The position numbers and the translations under genes are program-made. From assembly GCA_024663395.1 (NCBI GenBank), contig JANFAH010000052.1, forward strand, positions 418,310-482,309: a DNA stretch of 64,000 nucleotides. Reading direction: 5' to 3'. The notes beneath the pieces are model-generated. The model was given only the letters and a program-made list of their open reading frames with translations, did no database searches and had not been told where the DNA came from. Positions 33,235 through 44,781 of the stretch are shown here, one piece after another (the stretch's first letter is position 1; every line of letters begins with the position of its first letter). The DNA is from Pisolithus tinctorius (Eukaryota > Basidiomycota > Agaricomycetes > Boletales > Pisolithaceae).

Positions 33235-35217
33235 ATGTCCGACGAATACCACCAGGACAAGGAGAAGGCTGTCGGGATCGAGCCCCCGGAAGTGGAGGTC
33301 GCCCCAGACCAAGCCATCGCAAAGCGTTTCGGCGCGTTTGGCCCCTTTCTTGAGAAGCTCTTCGCGAGTGGTGTAGAAGCCAGAGGGGTGGAGCGCGTAC
33401 CGGAGGATCAGAGAGAAATAAGGAATGTGTGGAACAAGTGAGTCGTACGAGTCTACTTCTCGCCACATGTTTCACCTTCCCCAACCTATACAGTTTGCTG
33501 ATGTGGTGGTGAGCACTGATGTCCCTCTATAACTACCTTGCGTTCTTGCTCACGGCGACTCGGTACAGGTCCGTCAACACAGTGTTGACTACCATCCCAA
33601 TTGGGGTGCTGGGAAAATACGTATTCACACTCACGTTCCAGTAAGCCATCCATTCCTCTCTCTGGGCTCTCTCGTCACGTCAATTTTCAGACACACTGTG
33701 GCCACCATCCTGTGCTTCGGTTTTCTGGGTGCCAATGCCACTGCCTTTGTCGCCACTCTAGGGCCTCAAACCGGCTTGCGGACCATGATCATTACGCGTT
33801 ATAGCTCCGGCTATATCGGCTGCACCCTCTACTCCATTCTTAACATCCTCACGCAGTAAGCATGTCTGCACGGCATCCCTTCATGTAACTTTAGTGTCCG
33901 TTTCATCCAGGCTCGGGTTCGCAACTACGGCAGTGATCCTAGGCGGACAAACGCTCGCATCCATCAATAGTTCGCATGGTATTCCACTTGTAGCCGGCAT
34001 TATTATCATCGGCGTGTGTTGCCTGATACCATGCTTCGTCGGCTACAATATGGTGCACGTCTACGAGAAATATGCCTGGATAGTTACGTTTTTTATCATG
34101 TGCTGTCTTTATGGCCTCGGCGCAAAAGCGGGATTTGACATAAGTGCTCAAAAATCAGCAGAGGACACCGGGAGAGCACTCAGCGCGGATATTATTAGTT
34201 TTGGCGGTATCGTGTTTGGCTCTTTTGCTGGGGTAAGGGCATCGTTTTCTGCCTTGCATATTTCCTTATTGACTAGTGGCTCCTGTTTCTGAAACGTAGT
34301 GGGCGCCCGTCGCAGCAGACTATAATGTTCGGCTCCCTGCTGACACACCAGCGCTCCGTGTATTCACCCTCACCATGTTTGGGCTTTATATTCCCATCTG
34401 CTTTACTTCTATCCTTGGCGCTGCTTTGATCACTATCACGGACCCAGAATATGCCGCTGCCTTCGGTGCGGATGGATCAACTGGTGGTTTAATTGCGCAG
34501 GTGTTGTCTCCTTGGGGAGGAGGGGGGAAATTCTTGCTGGTTTTGTTGGCCTTTAGCTGCATGTAAGCCATTCCAGACTGTCGTTAACCCTGCTGATTGT
34601 CCTGTAACACCCAGTGCGAACAACATCCCTAATACCTATTCTACAGCGCTGTCGATTCAGGCTCTGGGGCGTCCACTGGCCGTTGTGCCGCGCTTCATTT
34701 GGGTCATCTTTGCCTTCCTTGTCTACACCATCGCGGGAGTTGCTGGCCGCGAGCACTTCTCGGAGATCCTTAGTAACTTCTTGAGTATCTTAAGTTACTG
34801 GACGGCATTCTTCATCGTTATTATGGCCGAAGAACACTTCATCTTCCGAAGACCTGGCGGAAAGCTCGGAGGCTATAACTTGGCAATTTGGGACCAGCCA
34901 TCCAAGTAAGCTGCTTTCTGGATGCTAGGCAGGAGACGTTACCCATGGTATCTACACAGACTTCCCCCGGGCTTTGCAGGCATTCTGGCAGGATGCTTTG
35001 GAGTTGTTGGTGCTATCGTCGGTATGGCGCAGGTCTGGTACACGGGACCGATTGGTCAGAAGGCCGGTGCTACGTATGGAGCTGACCTTGGCTTCGAAGT
35101 GAGTGCCTTTGCATATCGGCTGCTATCATGTGCTGATAGACTCAGCTTGCGGCGGCCTTCGCTGCGGTGACTTACCCCCCTTTGAGATGGATAGAGATTA
35201 AGCTTACTGGAAGATGA
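33235..35217 (+). CDS. NCS1-family purine/cytosine permease
   Basis: A proton-coupled nucleobase transporter of the plasma membrane, FCY2/FCY21-like by family. Exons read as 33235-33437, 33494-33508, 33569-33640, 33691-33855, 33911-34232, 34300-34562, 34615-34905, 34960-35098 and 35146-35217, giving 513 aa, the usual family length. The cytosolic N-terminus is acidic. Family signatures seen are TIPIGVLGK, GPQTGLRTM, RYSSGYIG, GWAPVAADYNV and GREHFSEIL; about 12 hydrophobic segments alternate with short loops. One exon is only 15 nt. The start is the ATG before SDEYHQDK; an in-frame CTG four codons upstream is not needed. A copy of its 3' end recurs at 38,318. Substrate (cytosine, purine or other) cannot be decided from sequence. 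Confidence 0.92.
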
Positions 35218-35450
35218 CGAGACATTACATGTACTATGTATGCTACAGAATAAGTCTTGATATTGTACTGGCCCGAACGTAGTCGACGCCCATACCGGCG
35301 AGAAACAAAGTCATCCAACTTCGTCATACTGTAACACTAGCGACGTGCTAGGTGAAAAGATCACACAACCGTGTTCACCAGGCCTCGCCATCGACGACCA
35401 CGCGGCAGTACAAACCAACCAACCGAAGGGTTATGCTACACCGTTGAACG
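35059..35450 (+). repeat. Duplicated segment, copy 1 (permease 3' end to relic of coatomer-beta start)
   Basis: Aligns by eye with 38,318-38,690. It holds the real last two exons of the permease. At its right end is a decayed version of the coatomer-beta start region: CCAACCGAAGGGTTATGCTA, where the functional copy has ATG before CCAACCGAAGG and here the ATG is lost. Confidence 0.82.
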
Positions 35451-35578
35451 ACAAAATACGGCTCGTGTTGTGTGCTCGTGTAGGTCACGATAGTTAAGTA
35501 AGAAAGATAACATGTCCACGCGGTCTAGGATTACCGTGCGTATCAAGGCCTATTGAAAGCCTCAGCATTAGCTTAAAT

Positions 35579-36780
35579 TCAGTTCACGGGCTTCAATGCC
35601 CACCAAGCGATGGATTTCGCTCTGGAGAATGATGGTAGCAGCCGAGTGAGTAGCTCAAGGTGTGGGGACCCGGGGAAGTTGATCTTCGCTGCCACCTCCT
35701 GCAAGAATGCATCGGGGCTGACGCAGAGGTCGAAACTAATTGAGGGAGGGCATTCACGTGCTGGTAGTCGATCATGCAGATACGACCTGTCTTCGAACCA
35801 TAGAGGAAATTGCCGAGGGAGATGTCCAAGAACAGAAAACATGTTTCTCGTGATTGAAGCTAACTAGGCGAGTAGTTCCCTGCCAGGAGACGACTCTAAT
35901 GTCTATGATGGCAAGCCAGCGTAAGAAAGTGCATTGGCTGTACACAATGGAAACGCGCCCTGTTGATAAGCTTCTCTAGAACCGTGGCATTGACGAACGC
36001 GACGGGAGCCTCCTGCATGGCGAAGAAACTATGCTGGATGCATCCTCCGCCAATGGAGCCACCCCCGTCACCGCCCGGGAGGGGGGCAATTCAGCAGCAA
36101 GTACACTATACTTGCTATCTTCTCGATGGCGATGGTATGTCGAATACTATGCTCCTTCTCGGAGAGGACCTTTTAGCAATCCAGGCGCGCAAAGACAGGA
36201 AGGGGATGTCCTCCATAACGAGATACGTGCTGCCAGCCCCATCTCCGAAATCGCCGGCACCTGGGAGCGCGAGCTTCGGATTCGGGTTACTGGAAGATAT
36301 ACCTCTGGGTACGAGCCTCACTCATGAGGCTCTTGTTGCCCCAGCCATGAACGAACGAGTGTCTGTTTGGGATACGGTAATTGCCGGGGCCCCTGGCGCA
36401 GTGGTCGATGTGGGCTGCGCGACGTCTAATATGCAAGGTGCTGCGGGGAACATAATAACTCACGCCAGTGTTGTTGGTGGAGGTCGGCCGATGCGGGGCA
36501 GGATACACGAGACAGCTGCTAGCGAGGATAGGGCGATGTAGGCAAAAAGGGGCTGTCCGGGCTGGGTTACTATCATGCCATGAGCACCATAACTCCGGCT
36601 TGCAGTCGACCATCACCTTTCCAGCGTCATTACAACGTTCTGTGTTCGGTTGCACAGCGACCAGAAGCAATCCTGTAGTCAGATCGGCAGGGCTGATAGT
36701 GCTACGATGACATTGACAGCGGCCGGATCGGGTTGGTGCGTACTTGGCTATAGCCGACATGACTGCAAGTTCTTCCAAGA
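35579..36780 (-). pseudogene. Kinase-like (aminoglycoside phosphotransferase fold) pseudogene
   Basis: Minus-strand pieces match a basidiomycete APH-like kinase family in order: GAGSTYLVMEDIP near 36,240; GGGCIQHSFFAMQEAPVAF near 36,010; DISLGNFLYGSKTGRICMID near 35,800; SPDAFLQEVAAKINFP near 35,680; and a C-terminal PSLG. HxDISLGN and MIDYQH correspond to the catalytic HxDxxxxN and metal-binding D segments. The pieces lie in different frames with no plausible introns between the last ones, so I read it as frameshifted. The N-terminal part (36,290-36,780) is hard to follow. Confidence 0.55.
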
Positions 36781-38317
36781 TTGATGTTGCCGCTCGAGCC
36801 TTTAGTCTGCCTGTCTATCGAGTTGACGATTACTTGTCTGTCTTCTCGTCCCAGGTCAGATTGCTAACCTGAGCAGCGGATGAGCGTGGTTGAGGTGGAT
36901 CCCCTCAGCGTCTCTCAAACGGCCATACTTGTACGAATACATATGAAAGTCCACGCAGAAGGTAAGCCGTGAATTCCTCTAGTTGTGGGTTGTTTTTTAT
37001 GCCTCTTTCCTCGTTCGTTTCTGGTGCTCTTCGCTTGCATACCGTCTATTCGACTGCCTGTCCTAAAGCATCCCTTATCCATTCTTCTCTCCTTGTTACG
37101 ATTCGTTCTGTTTGCGTGCTTACGACGCTGGTTCGAAGATCAATTCAGGATATTTTTGAACGAGCTCGCCGAGAAGGCTCTGGGCAGAGTACTGCGACTG
37201 TTAACGAAGAAGCACAGAAAGCACTTCAACCCGCAACAGAGAGTAACTATCGGTGGGCCCTGGCACTCTGGGAACAGCAAGTTCACTCTTCGACTCAAAA
37301 GTATATGGTTGCTGGCGAGGTCTAAATATGGAGCATAGTTCTCGAGAGTGCAATCCAGTGCTACTCCGAACAGCATAAAGGCGTCCAAAGACTTGGTCAA
37401 TACGATTGCCTATGGAGTCGAGGGCAAGTACGACGATTCTCCAGCATGTTTAAGTACAGTCATTTAAACCTACAGGAACTTCACTGTCGACTGGCAGTGG
37501 GCTAGGCATGAGAACATACAGGAGAGTATGACTCTTTCGACCTTGAACGTGAGTGACAACAGATATACATCCTTTCAATATTTGAGGGACTTGTAATGAT
37601 ACTTTAGTCCGTCCATGTCCCTTTACAAGAAGAATTAGGATTCAGCTCAACGCATTCACCTCAGCTAGATGGGTGAATATATTGAGTCGACGACTCGTGC
37701 AGACCCTGGTCGAGGCTTACACTACCACATAAGAGAAACCTGAGGAGGTGATCACATCGAAGTGGACAGCGACAGCTAACTTAGGTCGAATAGGATGTCG
37801 CCTTCGCGCTTTGCCATGCAGGTCGTCAAGGACGCGAAAGACATGACTTTGACTCCTAGCGAGAGATAAAACTTCTCTCTCCACCCAATCCGTACTCACC
37901 TCGACGGTATTAATGCCGTGACGGGCCGAAACACCTGTTCCATGAAGGCCTGGAGGCATGCCTCTTCTTCAGCAGCCTTATACTAATACATCTCGCCTTT
38001 TCCAGGAGTGCACTCAGAGACCACAAGATGACCGGCCAACTTCTTGACATCGAGCCACCCGAAGACGAGATGTTCAGCTCCACTGGGACGGGCGCATGCT
38101 TGATCTGCCCCTCTACCAGAAAAATAACGAACAAAATCGACTCATCTCGAACTTCCTGTTCGTGTCTTCGTAATTTGGGCATCCGTCCCTCCGAATCATG
38201 ACTTCAGAGCGGAGGGCTTGCATCTAGTCGGTGCGCGACTCTTTGCTCATTCTCGTAGTTTCTCATTCTTGCATGCAGATAAGTTTTCCTCATCAGCTCA
38301 GCGCACGAGGCATGGAG
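36781..38317. other. Intergenic stretch with weak coding relics
   Basis: No complete gene. At 36,969-37,325 one plus frame ends in a segment (EEAQKALQPATESNYRWALAL) that resembles the N-terminal helix of tyrosine-recombinase-like proteins, but nothing follows to support it. Minus frames at 37,717-38,182 are unrecognised. Confidence 0.35.
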
Positions 38318-38690
38318 GCCGGTGATACGTATGGAGCTGACCTTGGCCTCGAAGCAAATGTGTTTGCATATCGGCTGCTATCATGTGCCGATACGCTTGG
38401 CTTGTGGCTGCGTTCGTTGGAGTGACTTACCCCCCTTTGAGATGGATAGAGATTAAGGTTACTGGGGAACGGCCAGGTGCAGCGTATACTATACCATATG
38501 ATAAGTCCTGATATTGTACTTACTGGAGCTGGTACTCGTATCGGCAAGAATCAAAAGTCGCTATTAGCAAGGACGTGGGTAACAAATTCCCACGAGCGTG
38601 TTCACCCCACCTCGACATTGACGACGACGACGACGAGCGGGCAGCACAAACATGCCAACCGAAGGGTCATGCTACACTGTTGTCTTTGAG
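38318..38690 (+). repeat. Duplicated segment, copy 2 (permease 3' relic to real coatomer-beta start)
   Basis: Contains a truncated permease 3' end (GGAGCTGACCTTGGCCTCGA, then CTTTGAGATGGATAGAGATT) with the splice acceptor and stop region diverged, about 200 bp of shared intergenic DNA, and the functional start of coatomer beta at 38,652. It also carries a GAC/GACGAC microsatellite (about 38,617-38,637). Confidence 0.82.
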
Positions 38691-41600
38691 GACAACACAG
38701 AGACACCATCCACACAGGAACTCAGGTCTGCATTGGAGAAGGGCAGCGATGACGACAAACTCGAAACCCTTCGTAAAATCATCGTCTCCACTGTCAACGG
38801 GAATCCTCAGGCAAGTCTTCCCGTGTTTCAACGTTGGGGACGTGTAGTTTAATGTGTGCTTGGTCTCCGATGCAGCCTACGCTGTTGATGCCAATCATAC
38901 AGTATATCATGCCTTCCAAGAACAAGCAACTGAAGAAACTATTGCATTTCTATTGGGAGGTATGCCCAAAGTACGACGAAAATGGCAAGCTCAAGCAGGA
39001 GATGATACTGGTCGTGTACGTGCCCCCCTCCGATCTTCCCCATTCTGTACATCTGCCGGAGGACTGACTCTCCCAATCCTTCAGCAACGCCATCCGCAAT
39101 GATCTCGTAAGTTCTTTTCAACCTGTACCACCATCCTCCTGACGCATATATGCAATTGTTCCCTGATCGTGCTTTTGGTTCTAGCAACATCCTAATGAGT
39201 ATATCCGTGGTGCGACGCTCCGCTTCCTCCAAAAAATATCCAGAGACGCCGAACTTCTCGAACCACTCATCCCCACCCTCCGTGCTAATCTCGAGCATCG
39301 ACATTCCTACGTCCGTCGTGCAGCCGTATTCGCCCTTCATACCGTTCACCGCGAACATCCGTCTCTCGTCCCCGATGCAGCAGAACTCATGCAGACGTTC
39401 CTTGCTGCAGAGTCGGATGCCTCTTGCAAACGTAATGCTCTTGTCTTCCTGGCTAACGTCACGCTACCTCGCGCGGTCGAATGGTTGCGAGGCGTGTGGG
39501 ATGGAATTGTCAGTATGGATGAGGGGTTGCAGATGATAGTGGTGGAGGTGGCCCGAATGGATTGTGCCCATGATACGACGCATCGGGTGAGTCACTATAT
39601 CTTACTATTAGGTGCATGCTGACCCCTGGCTTTACGCAGCCCAAATATATTCGGGTCATGTTTGAGCTACTTGGTGCGACCTCGCACGCGGTAAAATACG
39701 AAGCAGCAACAACTCTCACCACTCTCACCCAGAATGCAGCTGCCGTCAAAGGTAATATACTCCTTATTCTATACTCTACAGGGTCGTGTTCTCAACTCCG
39801 CACACATTGACAGCTGCTGCGTCGTGTCTTGTTACCCTTGCTATAAAGGAGTCGGATAACAACGTGAAGTTGATCGTGCTCGATCGGTTAGATACATTAA
39901 GAGAACGTCACCGACGTATCCTGGACGGTTTGATCATGGACGTCTTGCAAGTACTCTCCAGGTAAGAGACTCCTTGTTCATTCGACACTTATCGTACCGA
40001 TTCGGTCAATCCATTCGTAGTGCTGATATGGAGGTACGCCGCAAGGCGATGAGCATCGTGCTCAGCATGACTTCGGGGAGGAATGCCGAAGATGTTGTAC
40101 TTTTCCTCAAGAAGCAGTTACTGCGCACACAGGAACAAGATTTTGATAAGGTCAGTTTACGTGCACAATGCACATTGATCCGGGACTGACGGAGCACAGG
40201 CATCAGAGTATAGGCAGCTCCTGATCCAGAGCATACACGTTCTCGCAATTCGGTTCTCAGAGGTTGCCGCAAGTGTCGTCCACGCTTTGATGGACTTCCT
40301 TGGTGATTCCAACAACCCTTCCGCTTTAGATGTGGTTGCATTTGTACGGTTCGTATCCTTTTTTTTGGAATTGAGTACGTTTTGCTGACTATATTCCTCG
40401 GATTTTTCGTACACGCAGTGAAGTGGTGGAGAAATTCCCAGCTCTCCGTCTTGCCATCACGGAGAAGTTAACGAATACATTAATGAACATGCGGTCGGGG
40501 AAGGTTTTCCGTGGCGTACTATGGATTCTGGGCGAATATGTGGAAGAGTTAGATGCCATAGAAATGGTATTGGGAGAGATCCGAAAAATCATCGGCGAAA
40601 TTCCAATCTTGGCAGCGGAGTTGCGGGAGGAAGAGGGTAGTTCACTGGGCGAAGAACAACACGACGAAGGAAATGTCAGCGGTACTGGGACTGGGAGACC
40701 AAGAGTCCTTGCAGACGGTACTTATGCCACTGAAACTGCCTATTCCGTGTCATCGACACGTAATACCGAGTCTTCGAAGACCACTAAACCTCCCCTCCGA
40801 GGCAAGTGATTATTGACTAAGAACTCAAAATATAAACTTACCCAATTGTTCGTAGCGCTGATATTGGGCGGTGACTTCTTTACTGGCGCAGTCCTTGCAG
40901 TTGCTTTAACCAAGCTCGTCTTGCGACATGACAAGCTGACGAGCGATAGGGCGAAGGCTAATTCCGTACGGGCTGAGGTGCGTATTTGCGGGCCTGTCCC
41001 AGTCCGTGGCGACTCACTACTTGCATCGTTCTGCAGGCAATGCTGACTATGACCTCCATCATTCGGGTCGGCCAGTCCAAATTTGTCACGGCGCCAATCG
41101 ACGAAGACTCAAATGAACGTATATTGGGCTGCATTCAGAGCCTCAGTGAATTGAACGATCGTCAGGAGGTGAATGAAATCTTCCTCAAAGATAGTAGAGC
41201 AGCGTACGCACAGATGCTAGGGGCCCAGGAGGTATGCAAGCCTCGTTATGATTCTGTAAGAAACCGACCCTGCTCCAGAAACGTGCAGCGGAAAAGAAAG
41301 CTGCCGAAACCGTAAAAGAGAACGTCATTCAGGTGGATGACCTTTTGACGTTCCGCCAGTTCTCGAAGAAATCGGTGGACGACGCTGTCGATGTATGTCA
41401 CCCACCTCTACTTTCATCTGTGTACTGTAACCCTATCCTCGTTTCAGTATGTGGAAGACCTTGGCAAGGCTACTGGCGCTGGCGAAGTTCGTGAGGACTT
41501 CATTTCGAATCTCAGTAGAATATCTCAACTTACTGGTAAGTCCATTCCCTTGAATCAAATATACCCTTACTGATATATTGCGCTCGTAAGGATTCTCGGA

Positions 41601-42634
41601 TCCTGTATATGCTGAGGCATATGTCAAGATGCATGGATTTGATATCTTACTGGGTACGAGGTTCCCTGTGCCTTCCCAGGTCCCTACCCTTATAATTTAT
41701 TTCGGTACCCCACAGATGTCCTGCTAGTGAACCAGACCTCGAATACGCTTCAAAATCTTTGTTTGGACTTTGCGACATTGGGGGATCTCAAGCTTGTGGA
41801 ACGCCCTACTGTATACACCATTGCCCCCCATGGCTTCCAGAGTATTAAAGCTACGATCAAGGTATGCCCGTTCCCCGCAATATCTTGATTATGACTTGAG
41901 TATTCGTTAGGTGTCGTCTACTGAAACCGGTGTCATATTCGGAAGCATATTGTGGGACGGGCCTAATCTCACCGAGTGTTGTGTGATATTGAACGACATA
42001 CACATTGATATAATGGACTACATCAAGCCCGCGTATTGCAGTGAGACTCAAGTACGTGCCTACCTTTATCGCTCCGTAATATGTCTGGTAAACAGCAGAT
42101 TGCAATAGTTCCGCAGTATGTGGACGGAATTCGAGTGGGAGAATAGAGTCAACGTGTCTACGAAAATGACGTAAGTCCTATCTCACTTCTTTTTTGTTCG
42201 CATCGCGCTTTAACGTGGAGTCTACTTGTCAGTGACACGCGGGAGTATCTGAAGCATGTGATGAAATCGACCAACATGTCTTGTTTGACGCCAGAAGGTG
42301 CTATGTCTGGTGACTGCGACTTCCTTTCTGCCAACATGTACGCGCGGAGTCTTTTCGGTAAGCATGCCCGCCATAATTCTTCGTTTCTGGTTCTGATATA
42401 TGGATGTCTCTCCACACACGCACAGGCGAAGATGCGCTGGCGAACCTGAGCATCGAGAAGACTGAGACAGATGCGATTGTCGGACATGTTCGCATTCGCA
42501 GCAAAACACAAGGCATTGCACTATCGCTCGGCGACCGTATCACGATGTGTACGTACTAGAACCTTCCCAGGTGGTGTTTGGGCTCATGATTCCACCCATT
42601 GGCAGCACAAAGGGATACCAAACCTCCGCTATAG
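38652..42634 (+). CDS. SEC26: Coatomer subunit beta (beta-COP)
   Basis: Large subunit of the COPI coat that drives retrograde Golgi-to-ER vesicle traffic. Twenty exons splice into one 950-aa frame, the usual beta-COP length: 38652-38810, 38876-39015, 39085-39106, 39185-39586, 39640-39751, 39814-39961, 40021-40150, 40200-40348, 40419-40801, 40856-40977, 41037-41231, 41279-41392, 41448-41535, 41591-41653, 41716-41861, 41911-42051, 42109-42170, 42233-42357, 42426-42548, 42606-42634. The N-terminal adaptin-like HEAT region has [19 protein letters not shown] and [16 protein letters not shown]; the C-terminal appendage ends [16 protein letters not shown]. Introns 1 and 9 use GC-AG borders (GCAAGT donor). 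The 5' end lies in a duplicated segment. Confidence 0.96.
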
Positions 42635-44781
42635 GGAACAACAGGTATTGCAAGCGTCGTACTTGCACGAGATGATACATATATGTCCTTTGGCTTTTGG
42701 ATTGAATCATATATTTTTTTGCCTCGGATCCCGTCTCCCCCCCTCTACGGCAAACACATCATCAAAAAAACCACACTGTCGAGTTATTCGAGTCTTGTTA
42801 TTGGAGCTTTGGTCCAGAACTTGGGCCTATCAGCTCAGCACGCAGCCCCAGAATCCCCCCATGATCCGAGGGTATGGATATCACCTCGTGAACATGGAAC
42901 CAGTCCACCAGTTAAGTTATTAAGTTTATAGAAATGGGTGGTCATAGCCATTCCACTTCTAGCTCGGATGTAGAGTCGGAAGTATGTAGAAGGATAGGTT
43001 CTTGCACGATCCAACACCTATTGTGACTGTCAAGGTTGCGATACGAGACAGGCCCGACATAACGTATGGTACTTAGTCTGTCAATGGAGGCCATTCGTAG
43101 AAGGTCGGGCGGAACAGCAACCTAAATAAGACTAGATGGAAGCTGCGAGTCGGCGAATGCTCGCCATATGCCTCCATATTGATGTTACGAAACATTACGC
43201 AACCGAACATCCGAAGAAGCATCAGGCTCTTGAAGTTATTCTACAAGACTTGATTGTCAAAGCCACGATACTGACCAACTAAAATAGAAAAGCAGAAACG
43301 AAAGAAAAGGCGAAGATCTAGTCGTATTATCTACCCCTGCCTGCAAGATTGCAGTGTTCAACACACGTTTGAAAGAGCAAGCGCTAAACAGCTCTGCGAA
43401 TTAATCAAACAGACCTTTCGCCCATCATCGGCCAGGGCCAAAGGCAGAGTTCCTGGCTGTCTTTCCCGCGGCGCAATGTAGCGTTGGATCCAAGCCTAGA
43501 CTGTCCGATCCGGATGTGGATGCCGGAGTGTACAAGAATGATGGCACACCGAGTCGGCTTAAGAAGTCTGGAAGTGCGCCACAGGAAAGTCCCTTTCAAA
43601 CATCGCAACATGCACCTTTCTGTATATATGAGCTCGAGATGATGCTGACAGAATACGGGACGTTAACTGCTAGATGAGAAGAGTAAGAGGTTGTGCACAA
43701 TCGCTGAAATAACTTGTTGTTCAACGATGGCTCCGCACGGCCAAACTTTTGATATGTCAAGAGTTGATCAGTGGTTCATATAATGAAGGGAACCCGACCA
43801 AAACAGATGCCACTGTACTGTGATGGCTCGCTTCCGTTCATGCAGCAGAACGAGAAACGTAATGTATGAAGGTTCAACTTCTGGCCACCATTTAAGCAGA
43901 AACGGAGCGGAAAACGTTAGCTAAGCGATGAAACACTTATAAACACCGCCAGCTGGTACAGGGATGTGGTTGACATCTTCGATTAAATATGATCTTGACA
44001 GGCTGGCTAAATGCTTCCATAACTGCGAATGCGATCTGTCAAACACAATTGAAGAGAGGGGCAAGACTTCTGCCGTTGAATACGGGAATCTGATTGGCAC
44101 TCGTTCAAGTTTGCCTAATCTGCTCCAACAACGAGCAGAGTACCCAGCTTGGAAGTGATCGTGAGCCCCTGCTTTGACAATGACGGATGTCGACTCAGCT
44201 TAGCTTTGGTGTTTGCTGTGTACTTAATACATTCACGGCAGGTCCATCGATTTTTTTTGATAGGCTCGAGAGGATTATCAAACCCGCGCCAGGTCGTCTT
44301 ACCACACCACACCCGGGGGGGGGGGGGTTCTGGAGTCGTACTTGATGTAATTTCCAGAAGGTATGTCAGTTACTTACGGTATATCTGGGCGCTCGGGAGC
44401 TGTTCCGACCACCCTCGTGGTGGGCGGAGGCTAGCGGAGGTCGTAGTTTTTTGTTTGGAATAAGGATCGCCCGTTCCATGCTACCTCCTGCTATCTCGGG
44501 GCATACGATCATATAGAATCATTCTCGCCCTGTCAACCTGTCGAGCTGGCCATAATAATAAAGCCATAATATAAAAGGTGCTCGAAGTTCTTCATCCTCC
44601 CCTTTGCCGAGGTTCCATACATAACGACATCTTGCGAGCCTGTCGATTGTCGGCGGTCCCGATCTCGTGTCAACAACGGACACAAATAACATACAAAAAC
44701 CCGAGACTGCTTCTGGGATCCGCTAGTGACCTTCCGTGTTCACGTCCCCTCCTTTGCAATTTTTACTTTTCCACTCCCCCA
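42635..44781. other. Intergenic region, nothing firm
   Basis: About 2.1 kb without a recognisable gene. A run of 13 G lies near 44,322-44,334. The stretch next to 44,782 is the likely promoter of the DUF6534 gene (ATAATATAAAAGG near 44,567-44,579 could be its TATA box). Confidence 0.45.
44567..44579 (+). promoter_or_regulatory. Possible TATA box of the DUF6534 gene
   Basis: ATAATATAAAAGG lies about 205 bp upstream of the ATG at 44,782. It resembles a TATA box in sequence, but the distance leaves room for a long leader, so the assignment is tentative. Confidence 0.35.

Noticed and set aside
34906..34932. 27-nt intron in the permease using an earlier acceptor
   Set aside because: Too short for this genome and inserts residues foreign to the family. 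The acceptor at 34,959 gives a 54-nt intron and the expected SKLPPGFAG junction.
36969..37325. Tyrosine-recombinase-like N-terminal helix
   Set aside because: One short helical segment only; no catalytic R-H-R-Y region follows, so no recombinase or Crypton element can be claimed.
43020..43100. Copia RT-like words (RPDITYGT) upstream of the DUF6534 gene
   Set aside because: Only a handful of residues match and no other RT motif follows in any frame.
44322..44334. Run of G as a telomere-like or quadruplex signal
   Set aside because: A single homopolymer run without repeated G-tracts; more likely slippage or a sequencing artefact.
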